In this document: piece by piece, positions 1-6,946 of the stretch
Numbering within the stretch: the stretch's first letter is position 1
Layout: each line of letters starts with the position of its first letter
Position numbers and translations under genes: made by a program
The notes under the pieces: model-generated
Told to the model about the DNA's origin: nothing
The model's database searches: none
What the model saw: only the letters and a program-made list of their open reading frames with translations
From: Candidatus Gottesmanbacteria bacterium GW2011_GWC1_43_10
GTDB lineage: Bacteria; Patescibacteriota; Microgenomatia; UBA10105
DNA length: 32,665 nucleotides
NCBI GenBank assembly: GCA_000995415.1
Contig: LCEX01000007.1
Location: 1-32,665 of the forward strand
Direction: 5' to 3'

Positions 1-78
1 AGGAGAACCTATCATCCGGCAATGTTTAAGGCATCTGTCTATTTGGCTTTAATCATTATTCTGGTAAGATATTCCTAG
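1..78 (+). CDS. Possible C-terminal end of a membrane protein (partial)
   Basis: A frame open from base 1 to a TAG at 76-78 encodes about 25 residues with a hydrophobic stretch (MFKASVYLALIIILVRY) that could be a last transmembrane helix. Its stop overlaps the stop of the convergent dioxygenase gene, as elsewhere in this compact window. The fragment is too short to name; an integral membrane enzyme or transporter upstream is a guess. It could also be chance. The sequence left of the window would decide. Confidence 0.3.
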   Translation, partial: RRTYHPAMFKASVYLALIIILVRYS

Positions 79-1271
79 TTTTGAAATGAGTTCATGGGCG
101 TCACAATGTCTAAATCCCCGTCGGCGGTTACTTCATCTGATTGCGTCGGATTCAGGCTAAAGGCTTTGGCTTCTGCCATCTTCGTCGATCCGGCAAGCTT
201 ACGTATTTCATAGTGAGGTTTTACTTCTGAAGGATAAACCCATTTTTTGTTTGAGTACACACGCTCCACGACAACTTCCATTTGTTTTACCGGAGTAGGC
301 GGGTAGAGATCGCGCGCATTCATTTTCAGTGCGGCTGCGATTATCTCCAACTCATTAATGGAGGGAAAAAGCCGTCCGCTTAAAAATTTGTGGATTTTAT
401 TTATACTCAGACCCGTCATTCTGGATAGAACCTCGTCGGTCATAAAACTATCTTGTGTTTTAACTCTAAGTAAATCGCTGAAAGAAGTTTTTTTTGCCGT
501 CAGATCGAGCAATGCGTTGTTGACTTCGTCCGGACGCAATACTGACAATTCTTGTTGAACTGCCGAACCAAGCTTGCCGGAAAAGGTAACAGCCATAATA
601 TAAGCTTCTTTACTTGTGTCGCGAGTCGTAAAAGAATGGGGTACATATGGTGTACCGTAATTTGAATCGCCGGTGTCCATAAACAAGGTGTGTGACCCAC
701 TGTCATCTTTCCAATGTAAATTTACCGGGCCCACATACATGGTAAGCTGATGCATGAAGTGTCCAGTGTTATAAGCAATATCTGGATCGTTTCCGTCTTC
801 TGTCGTTACTTCTCTTAATTCTTTAATCCATTCGGGTCTAAAGGGACCCAAATCGCTCATAGCGGCATCCCTGTATTCGTAGTACGGGGTTGGCATTCCA
901 TTTTTGTCTTTCCGGTCAAAAATTCTGCTGGTGGTTGCCGATTCCTGAGCATGTTTTACGATAACGCCGCCGTCCGTATCATCCCGTACAACTTCCAACG
1001 CAAGTCGAGAGACAGGGTATGTTGCCACCATTTTTTCAATAAGTTGATTTGTTTCGTCCTGAGAAGCTTCGCCCGCCAAAATACTTTTGACCGTTGGTAA
1101 CGGTAACTTAAGCTCCGAAGCTAAAAAATCGGGATGTCTTTTTATATCTCCGGCAACTCTCAACAGCAAACCACCCTGTCTTATTTTATAAGAAGGGTCC
1201 TCTGACTGTCTTGTACCGGGAACTCGTTGTTCTATCATATTTTTACACTGCTGTTTTAGCACGCACCTCAA
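75..1271 (-). CDS. mpnS: HEPD/MPnS-family non-heme iron dioxygenase, probable methylphosphonate synthase
   Basis: Likely converts 2-hydroxyethylphosphonate plus O2 into methylphosphonate (or hydroxymethylphosphonate if it behaves as HEPD). The family has tandem units of a helix-turn-helix-like helical domain and a cupin. Seen here: helical domain (about 35-95), first cupin (about 125-235), second HTH-like helical domain (about 275-325), then a short second cupin. Motif NTGHFMHQ gives Asn168, His171 and Gln175, and VPHSF gives His212. This matches the 2-His-1-Gln iron triad described for methylphosphonate synthase and the Asn three residues before the first His in HEPD. The second cupin stops about 70 residues after the HTH and looks incomplete (398 aa against about 440 usual). 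Last gene of the phosphonate operon, overlapping the reductase by 4 nt. An internal ATG at 1238 is an alternative start. Family call is strong; MPnS versus HEPD is inference. Confidence 0.8.
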   Translation of the reverse strand: MRCVLKQQCKNMIEQRVPGTRQSEDPSYKIRQGGLLLRVAGDIKRHPDFLASELKLPLPTVKSILAGEASQDETNQLIEKMVATYPVSRLALEVVRDDTDGGVIVKHAQESATTSRIFDRKDKNGMPTPYYEYRDAAMSDLGPFRPEWIKELREVTTEDGNDPDIAYNTGHFMHQLTMYVGPVNLHWKDDSGSHTLFMDTGDSNYGTPYVPHSFTTRDTSKEAYIMAVTFSGKLGSAVQQELSVLRPDEVNNALLDLTAKKTSFSDLLRVKTQDSFMTDEVLSRMTGLSINKIHKFLSGRLFPSINELEIIAAALKMNARDLYPPTPVKQMEVVVERVYSNKKWVYPSEVKPHYEIRKLAGSTKMAEAKAFSLNPTQSDEVTADGDLDIVTPMNSFQN

Positions 1272-2419
1272 TAAATTGCAACCAAGAACCTTTTAAGGCG
1301 CTGTTTATCATATTGTAGCGGAATGTTATTTACCCGATTTGTATAGAAGCTATCTTCAATAATCACATTAATATTTTCTTTTGTAATACCTAAAGCAGAT
1401 AGCTTGATTTTTAATCCAATGCGTATCATGAGTTGTTCTACGACATTTGCTCCCAGTGCCGGGGTGTGTGCGTTCAATGCTGAAAGAAGATGTTTTTGCC
1501 TATTTTTAGGCAACGCTGGAATTATGCCCCGCATAAAGCTTGGAAGCGTTACTGACGTAGCTTGTCCGTGTGTAACACCCCAGCGCGCGGTTAATGGATA
1601 AGAAACAGCATGACAGATTGTTGTTTGAGTATTGGAAAATGCGAGCCCCTGCATGAACGATCCCCATGCCATACGATCCCTGATTTTTTTTGTAGGATTA
1701 CGTACTGCATTTTCTAAGTTTGTACGTATTACGCTAATTGCCTCCAAAGCATATATATCAGATTGTCTATTGTGGTGTTTGTTCCAATAAGCTTCAATCG
1801 CCTGACACAATGCGTCCATACCGCTGGTTGCAGTATCTTTCTGGTTTAACGAATCGGTCAAATGAGAATCGACAATCGCAATGGCGGGGAACATGAAGCC
1901 CTTAGAATATAGAGAGTACTTTCTTTTATTATCTCCCCAAACGGTCGCCCATGGAGTAACTTCAGTTCCTGTTCCGGCAGTAGTGGGTATAGCAATATAT
2001 AGGAGCCCCTTCGCAGTTATTTTTTTTGATTTGGATACTAAATACTCCTCGATGAGTCCTTTGTGTGTGGTTAAAATAGCTGCACATTTCGCGGTATCCA
2101 ATACAGAACCCCCTCCGATTGCGATGATTGCTTCGTATCGATACTTTCTGCAATATGTAACGATCCTGTTAATGGTACTAAAATCGCTCCTTTTGATTTT
2201 TTCGTTGTAAACATCGATCGGTGTTTCTTTCAAATTCGAAATGACTTGACGGTAATCATCAGATTTTTTAAAATGTTCTCCGCAGACAAGAAGGGCAGAA
2301 TGAATACTTTTTTCAACTATTATATTCCCCAACAGTTGCAAGCTATTCCGACCAAAATATGCTTTTGTGGGCATTGAATACCGTTTAGTCTTTTTAGGCT
2401 CGAAAGTTTTAGCTTTCAT
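1268..2419 (-). CDS. Iron-containing alcohol dehydrogenase, probable phosphonoacetaldehyde reductase
   Basis: Group III alcohol dehydrogenase, 383 aa. Expected role from context: NAD(P)H reduction of phosphonoacetaldehyde to 2-hydroxyethylphosphonate, as PhpC does. The nucleotide-binding GGGS loop is at 102-105 and the GTGTEVTPWA stretch at about 149-158. Aligned to the FucO metal ligands (D-x3-H, then two His 14 apart), this protein has Asp202, His270 and His284, but Gln206 stands where the first His should be. It lies 19 nt after the decarboxylase stop and overlaps the dioxygenase start by 4 nt, so it is translationally coupled. Family assignment is firm. The substrate is inferred from the operon. 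The His-to-Gln change may be a subfamily trait or may alter the metal used. Confidence 0.85.
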   Translation of the reverse strand: MKAKTFEPKKTKRYSMPTKAYFGRNSLQLLGNIIVEKSIHSALLVCGEHFKKSDDYRQVISNLKETPIDVYNEKIKRSDFSTINRIVTYCRKYRYEAIIAIGGGSVLDTAKCAAILTTHKGLIEEYLVSKSKKITAKGLLYIAIPTTAGTGTEVTPWATVWGDNKRKYSLYSKGFMFPAIAIVDSHLTDSLNQKDTATSGMDALCQAIEAYWNKHHNRQSDIYALEAISVIRTNLENAVRNPTKKIRDRMAWGSFMQGLAFSNTQTTICHAVSYPLTARWGVTHGQATSVTLPSFMRGIIPALPKNRQKHLLSALNAHTPALGANVVEQLMIRIGLKIKLSALGITKENINVIIEDSFYTNRVNNIPLQYDKQRLKRFLVAIY

Positions 2420-2438
2420 GTGTCGCGCATTGTTGAGG

Positions 2439-3530
2439 TTAAAAATTCTCCATAAAACGGCTTTTTATTTGAGGACACGTATAGGCATCAGAAACCCTCT
2501 TAGCCACTTTATCATCAAATCTTACCTTAATATGAACAAAAACAGCACCATCATAGTTAGACAAGATCGATAAAAATAACGACAATTCTTTCAAAGTTGT
2601 AGCTTGATAAAAATTGTGGAATCTAAAAGCTTTCGCTAAATATGAGAAGTCGATATTCCTTGAGATGCTTGGTTGCCCGCCGGTGCTTTCATAGCTTTCA
2701 TTATCGAAAACAGTATACAAAATATTTTTATGAACTGCCGGATTAAATGAGGCTAATCCTCCAAGATGCATTAATAATGATCCATCTCCGTCAAAAACCA
2801 CAACGCGTTTATTTGTATTCGGGGCTAACCCTAATGCGATGGAAAAAATGTGTCCCATTGATCCGACCGTATAAAAATCCGGTGTATCTTTGATGGAAAA
2901 TGAATCACGGGTCGCGTATCCCGTGGTGGAAAGAAAAATCGCGCTTTTGAACAACTTTTCCTTGATCATCTTCATCGCTTCATATCTACTCATCTCATAC
3001 TTTGCATCAGTCAATTCGGAACCTACGAACGGTGTAAATGTATTTTTCCTAACAATAAGCGCAACCGGATTTTTTGTAATCCTCGCCTTTTGGGAAAGCT
3101 GTCTAATCTGTTGCACATACTCGGCGTCAGATATGATTTTATACGGAATGTTAAAAGTTTTGAGTATTTTTTCCATATTTTCCCCGACGATATCGTGTTC
3201 AGGAGCATCATGCCCTTTACCCCCCTCACCTCTCCAGGAAATAATGTAAAAGATCGGAATATTATAAACCTGATTCAGAGAAGTAAGCGCGTTAAGCGTA
3301 TTCATAAACCCAGAATTTTGTATTGCAACAATTGGAATAGTTCCTGAGGATAAATATTTGCCGGACGCAATACCTACAGCTAACGCTTCATTCGTAGGAT
3401 TAATTATTTCACACGCTTTACTGTTCCGGACATAATTCAAAAAATCTTTGAAATACGAACACGGTATCTCAACCAAGGGGCCGAGTTTATTGTGCATGAG
3501 AGCTTGTGTGAAATCCTTTGGATGAATCAT
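2439..3530 (-). CDS. ppd: Phosphonopyruvate decarboxylase (ThDP-dependent)
   Basis: Decarboxylates 3-phosphonopyruvate to phosphonoacetaldehyde, the step that pulls the unfavourable PEP mutase reaction forward. All parts are present in 363 aa: an N-terminal PYR-type domain with the ThDP-activating glutamate in NEALAVGIASG (Glu48), a Ppd-type ISWRGEGG...HDAPEH segment (about 97-112), and a C-terminal PP domain with GDGS (248-251) followed by the Mg-binding Asn277 in FDNESYESTGGQ. The start overlaps the PEP mutase stop by 4 nt (ATGA type). A sulfopyruvate decarboxylase is the main alternative, but the adjacent PEP mutase argues for phosphonopyruvate. Confidence 0.92.
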   Translation of the reverse strand: MIHPKDFTQALMHNKLGPLVEIPCSYFKDFLNYVRNSKACEIINPTNEALAVGIASGKYLSSGTIPIVAIQNSGFMNTLNALTSLNQVYNIPIFYIISWRGEGGKGHDAPEHDIVGENMEKILKTFNIPYKIISDAEYVQQIRQLSQKARITKNPVALIVRKNTFTPFVGSELTDAKYEMSRYEAMKMIKEKLFKSAIFLSTTGYATRDSFSIKDTPDFYTVGSMGHIFSIALGLAPNTNKRVVVFDGDGSLLMHLGGLASFNPAVHKNILYTVFDNESYESTGGQPSISRNIDFSYLAKAFRFHNFYQATTLKELSLFLSILSNYDGAVFVHIKVRFDDKVAKRVSDAYTCPQIKSRFMENF

Positions 3531-4480
3531 GTCTGTTTAGATTTGTCGTGTTGTTCATTTTCTTTTTGTGTAATTGCCAGTAATCCCGTCACTTCAAAGA
3601 GACTAGCAACTGGACCGCATACCACGTTTACTTCAAAAGATCGGTCATTAAGCAGAATGATTTCGCACGTTTTTTCCATCGCCGTATATGCAGATCGCAA
3701 CATATGATTTGCATATATAATGACCTGGAAACCGGCCTTAGCAAGTTCATCTGCGGTAATCGTGTTGTATGTTGTCGGTGCACAAACGAGCACTTTATTC
3801 TTTATCAACTTTTTAGGAAGCTGATAATATTTTTTGGCAAACTCTAATATTTCTGACGGGGTAGAGGATTTAGAATGTATCATTATTCCGTCCGCTCCGG
3901 CTGACAAAAATATCTTTGCTCTTCTGAGAGCATCAGCAACCGTTTCACCTGCTATCAAGCTTTCAAGCCGGGCCACAATCATAAAAGCCCTTTTTTGCTT
4001 CACTTGTACGCCTCTTCGTATTTTTTCAGCAAAGATATTCTGATCCTCAAGGCTTTGTTTTGTATCAACCAAACTATTCCGTTTAGGAAAAACTTTATCT
4101 TCTATAATGACCATGGAGACGCCTGCCCTTATAAGCCGCTTCACCAAATATTCAAAATGATTTACATCGCCACCGGTATCACCGTCAACGATCATTGGTT
4201 TGCCCGTTACTTCTAAAATTTGATTAATCGTATCTAGTCGAGAATCATGACTGACTACTTCAATATCCGGCAAACCCTTCGAAGCAGAATCTGTAAGACT
4301 ACTTTCCCAAAGCCCATCAAATGAAAGCGTGCGGCCTTTTTCTACTAATTGGAAGTTGTCTACAATCAAAGCACTTAATCCATTATGTACTTCCAAAACT
4401 TTAACGAATCCCCTTTTACGAATTAATTCTTTTAAGAGGGATACTCTTTTTTCGTTGTGAACAAACGTCTTAGAAAACAT
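3527..4480 (-). CDS. pepM: Phosphoenolpyruvate phosphomutase
   Basis: Rearranges phosphoenolpyruvate to phosphonopyruvate, making the C-P bond that commits carbon to phosphonates. Isocitrate-lyase/PEP-mutase superfamily barrel with the diagnostic EDK-x5-NS motif (EDKVFPKRNS), which separates PEP mutases from lyases, plus DGDTGG (Mg site), EVHNGLSA near the start, and DGLWESSLTDSASKG. The ORF track begins at a TTG (4513), but the ATG at 4480 is preferred. A perfect TATAAT at 4522-4527 would put the transcript start near 4515, leaving no leader for the TTG. About 317 aa, slightly longer than usual (about 295) because of a hydrophilic tail. First gene of the four-gene operon. Confidence 0.95.
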   Translation of the reverse strand: MFSKTFVHNEKRVSLLKELIRKRGFVKVLEVHNGLSALIVDNFQLVEKGRTLSFDGLWESSLTDSASKGLPDIEVVSHDSRLDTINQILEVTGKPMIVDGDTGGDVNHFEYLVKRLIRAGVSMVIIEDKVFPKRNSLVDTKQSLEDQNIFAEKIRRGVQVKQKRAFMIVARLESLIAGETVADALRRAKIFLSAGADGIMIHSKSSTPSEILEFAKKYYQLPKKLIKNKVLVCAPTTYNTITADELAKAGFQVIIYANHMLRSAYTAMEKTCEIILLNDRSFEVNVVCGPVASLFEVTGLLAITQKENEQHDKSKQT

Positions 4481-4498
4481 GATCCTAACCTCAAGTAT

Positions 4499-4550
4499 TT
4501 GATCCAAACACAATAAGATGTATTATAAGAACAAAGATGTCAAAATACAA
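4499..4550. promoter_or_regulatory. Overlapping divergent promoters of the phosphonate operon and the EEP gene
   Basis: On the minus strand, TTGTAT (4550-4545), a 17-nt spacer and a perfect TATAAT (4527-4522) precede pepM. On the plus strand, TTGATC (4499-4504), 16 nt and TATTAT (4521-4526) face the EEP-fold gene. The two -10 elements share bases, so the divergent units may compete for polymerase. These are sequence matches only; the -35 elements are weak. Confidence 0.5.
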
Positions 4551-4576
4551 GTTTAACCCGTAATGACTGGACATTT

Positions 4577-5347
4577 ATGAAAATACGAACAATGCAGTGG
4601 AATATTGGGGGTGCAAAAATCAGAAAATATTTTAATGATCCCACGGATACCTACCTATATGTATACGAAGGATTTGATTACGTGCAGAATATTCTCGCAT
4701 CGTCTCATTCTGACATAATCTCGCTTCAAGAGGTACACACAAGCACAAAAAACAACCAAGCACAGGATCTAGCAAAATATCTTCAATTTCCTTTTTGGGT
4801 CAGCGATACCTATAGTAGGTCGCATATTAAATCAAACCAGTATCTTTCCACTGCGATACTTTCTAAATTTCCTCTTTCTCATCATGTTTTTGACCTATTC
4901 TATAATCCAAAATACAAGGATATCGGGCCTAAAGGGGAAGAATGGACAAGTCATGATAAAGGGATAAGCCGTGCAATCGCGACGCTCCAAAAAGGAAAGA
5001 AATTGGAAATCCAAACGCTCCACCTCACCCCTTTTCATAGATTTCACATAGATCCGCTCGGAGAGGAAGCAAAAAAGGTAAGATTGGACGTTGAGGCAAA
5101 AATAAAGAATGATTGCCCAAAATTACTTCTGCAAGGCGATTTTAATATCGATACACCAAGTCTCCGGCCTTTTTTACCGAAGCTTTTTGCAGACAAAATG
5201 AAACAGGTCATCCTCAAAACTCCAACCACACCCAAAGGCAAATGGTATGATCATATTCTCTACAAGGGATTCCATCACCTTCAATCTTATGTTATCACTG
5301 ACGTACTCACGGACCATTTCCCAATCTATTCGGAGTTCGAAGTTTAG
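4577..5347 (+). CDS. Endonuclease/exonuclease/phosphatase (EEP) family protein
   Basis: 256-aa metal-dependent phosphodiesterase or phosphatase of the DNase I/inositol phosphatase fold. Recognisable sites: MQWNIGG (Asn9), LQEVHTS (Glu52), LHL (His149), QGDFNID (Asp188, Asn190) and the terminal DHFP (Asp246, His247), all expected catalytic or metal positions. No signal peptide or membrane segment, so it is cytosolic. Substrate cannot be told from sequence: DNA repair nuclease, phospholipid phosphodiesterase and sugar-phosphate phosphatase all share the fold. It is divergent from the phosphonate operon with overlapping promoters, and its stop overlaps the convergent nucleotidyltransferase stop by 4 nt. 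Confidence 0.8.
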   Translation: MKIRTMQWNIGGAKIRKYFNDPTDTYLYVYEGFDYVQNILASSHSDIISLQEVHTSTKNNQAQDLAKYLQFPFWVSDTYSRSHIKSNQYLSTAILSKFPLSHHVFDLFYNPKYKDIGPKGEEWTSHDKGISRAIATLQKGKKLEIQTLHLTPFHRFHIDPLGEEAKKVRLDVEAKIKNDCPKLLLQGDFNIDTPSLRPFLPKLFADKMKQVILKTPTTPKGKWYDHILYKGFHHLQSYVITDVLTDHFPIYSEFEV

Positions 5348-6306
5348 TAAACTTGGATATCCATTGTACGTTGTGCAAGTTCAATCATTTGCGGGGAAAA
5401 GAGAAACATTCTGTCGCTACAATTAATAAATTTCAGTTGATTTGGATCTAAAGCGCGTTTTCTTTCTATTTCAAATCTCTGTTTCAGGTGTTTTTTAAAG
5501 TGGTCGATTGAGGCTGTTATTGATCCGTCAGCATCATATTCTACGTTAAAATTAGGAATGATATGATTATGATGTTGCCCTGTATAGAGATGACCATTTG
5601 ATATGATGGTGGCCGGTAAATTTACGATGGCTCCTCCCTCTTGTGGATATTCTTCCGTCAAACGAAATTCACACGGCTCATGTAAAAAGTTATATCTAGG
5701 AAATACCATGTTCAAGTATGTGCTGGAATATGGCCCTTGTTTATAATCCCGTACTATTGCGACTGCATCCTTATCGCCAAAAATAATATCTCCGAGCTCC
5801 GTATCAAACTCTCTTATAAACGTTCCCTTTGGAAATATTTTTATGCTTGCTAGGTAGTCATCAATTGAAGATTTTAAACTAATCATATCAGCCTTTCCCT
5901 CAGCACACAGTTTTTGAAAAACGCGAGAGCGCAATGCAAAATCATCACATGCAGATCGGCAAAAACCTTTGTCTTCCCCTATTAAGTGCTGTCCATGATC
6001 CTCTTGGAAAAATTCTTGAGCAACAATAAAAAAGATATCTAAGTCAGAAGGATCAGGCTCTCCACGAATATTATAGAAGGGGCCGTATGATATGGATCCA
6101 CCTAAGATAACCCCAGTTACGCTTGGAGGTAAATTTTTGACTAATTTTTCAAAAAAAAGTAATCGTTTTGCATATAAATCAAAAGCAAATCTTCCGAAGA
6201 TATACTCTCTTGTTTGACCAGTCGATAGGTCTTCGCGGGCATTCTGCGTAAGCCGTTGCAATAGTCGATTCGGATTGTAAATGCGTTCTATTTCTGTTAT
6301 TTTCAT
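5344..6306 (-). CDS. Pol-beta-superfamily nucleotidyltransferase-like protein
   Basis: 320 aa. The core signature of the minimal nucleotidyltransferase fold is visible: ILGGSISYG (GGS at 69-71) followed by PSDLDIFFIV with Asp88 and Asp90 as the two metal-binding acids. The rest of the chain is not recognised and contains no membrane segment. The family includes tRNA nucleotidyltransferases, aminoglycoside nucleotidyltransferases and antitoxin-type enzymes, so the substrate is open. It sits next to the EEP gene and the phosphonate operon. A role in activating a phosphonate or sugar by nucleotidyl transfer is only a thought, since known phosphonate cytidylyltransferases belong to another fold. 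Confidence 0.6.
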   Translation of the reverse strand: MKITEIERIYNPNRLLQRLTQNAREDLSTGQTREYIFGRFAFDLYAKRLLFFEKLVKNLPPSVTGVILGGSISYGPFYNIRGEPDPSDLDIFFIVAQEFFQEDHGQHLIGEDKGFCRSACDDFALRSRVFQKLCAEGKADMISLKSSIDDYLASIKIFPKGTFIREFDTELGDIIFGDKDAVAIVRDYKQGPYSSTYLNMVFPRYNFLHEPCEFRLTEEYPQEGGAIVNLPATIISNGHLYTGQHHNHIIPNFNVEYDADGSITASIDHFKKHLKQRFEIERKRALDPNQLKFINCSDRMFLFSPQMIELAQRTMDIQVY

Positions 6307-6382
6307 ATACCAAAAGAGTATCTTAATCTCACTTTCTCAAACAATCAAATTTAGTAGTTGTACATGAACGAGCGGCTATCCT

Positions 6383-6397
6383 AGGGTTTTTAACCCT
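6383..6397. other. Short inverted repeat upstream of the zinc-ribbon gene
   Basis: AGGGTT-TTT-AACCCT forms a 6-bp stem with a 3-base loop in the 163-bp gap between the divergent nucleotidyltransferase and zinc-ribbon genes. It may be a leader hairpin or an operator. No clear -35/-10 pair was found nearby. Confidence 0.3.
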
Positions 6398-6478
6398 CGG
6401 CTGCAAAGCTCTTTTCGACAATGTTAGCATTAACAAAGATACCAAGGACTTTTAGCCATCGAAGATTCATTGAGTTAT

Positions 6479-6844
6479 ATGGCCAAAGTAAAATTCAAAT
6501 TCAAACGGGATAAATATCGGAAGGCAAGAGGCGGATACTCTAAATTCCTGGATATTTATTGCAGTAATTGCAAACAATATCTTCTCTTGTATCAAAAAGA
6601 TGGACCTGGCCCGTTAAAAAGACTGTACTTTGACCGTATTTTTGCTCCCAAATACCTGGCAGACTTACAAAATCTAAACTCAATTAAAGAAATAAAAAGA
6701 CTTGAGTGTCATCGTTGTCAGCAATTCATTGGAATGCCCATTATTTATCAAAAAGAAAACCGGAAATCATTTCATCTTGAGCAAGGAGCGTTTATAAAAA
6801 AAGTCGGCAAAGGCGTTTATCCTCCTGAAAATGCATCTTTGTAG
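6479..6844 (+). CDS. Small basic protein with two CxxC knuckles (zinc-ribbon type), unknown function
   Basis: 121 aa from the ATG at 6479; the ORF track uses an in-frame TTG at 6470, three codons earlier. CSNC (31-34 in track numbering) and CHRC (80-83) could bind one zinc ion. The N-terminus is very rich in Lys/Arg (KFKFKRDKYRKARGG), which suggests a nucleic-acid or ribosome partner. The family is not recognised. A long hairpin follows the stop. The Cys pairs and sensible composition argue that it is a real gene. Confidence 0.6.
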   Translation: MAKVKFKFKRDKYRKARGGYSKFLDIYCSNCKQYLLLYQKDGPGPLKRLYFDRIFAPKYLADLQNLNSIKEIKRLECHRCQQFIGMPIIYQKENRKSFHLEQGAFIKKVGKGVYPPENASL

Positions 6845-6846
6845 CT

Positions 6847-6890
6847 AAGGGCTCGTTCGTCCCGATTTAATCGGGACGATTACGGCCCTT
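6847..6890. terminator. Bidirectional hairpin terminator
   Basis: The 9-bp perfect stem CGTCCCGAT-TTA-ATCGGGACG (6858-6878) lies inside a second pairing AAGGGC (6847-6852) / GCCCTT (6885-6890). It sits between the convergent zinc-ribbon and histidine kinase genes, where a shared terminator is expected. No long T tract follows on either strand, so termination efficiency is uncertain. Confidence 0.6.
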
Positions 6891-6946
6891 TGTGCCGCAT
6901 CTTTCAATATTATAGCGATCACGTTGTTAACGGATGCGGCCTAAAG

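Noticed and set aside
75-1271. Reading the first gene as an XRE-type transcription factor with a cupin
   Set aside because: Helix-turn-helix-like units are part of the HEPD/MPnS fold, and the H-x3-Q...H site plus the operon context fit an enzyme better.
4536-4541. TTGACA on the minus strand as the -35 of the phosphonate operon
   Set aside because: It is only about 10 nt from the perfect TATAAT; the weaker TTGTAT has the right 17-nt spacing.
6366-6858. GAACGAGC and GCTCGTTC flanking the zinc-ribbon gene as ends of a mobile cassette
   Set aside because: Only 8 bp match, with no target duplication or transposase; the right copy overlaps the terminator hairpin.
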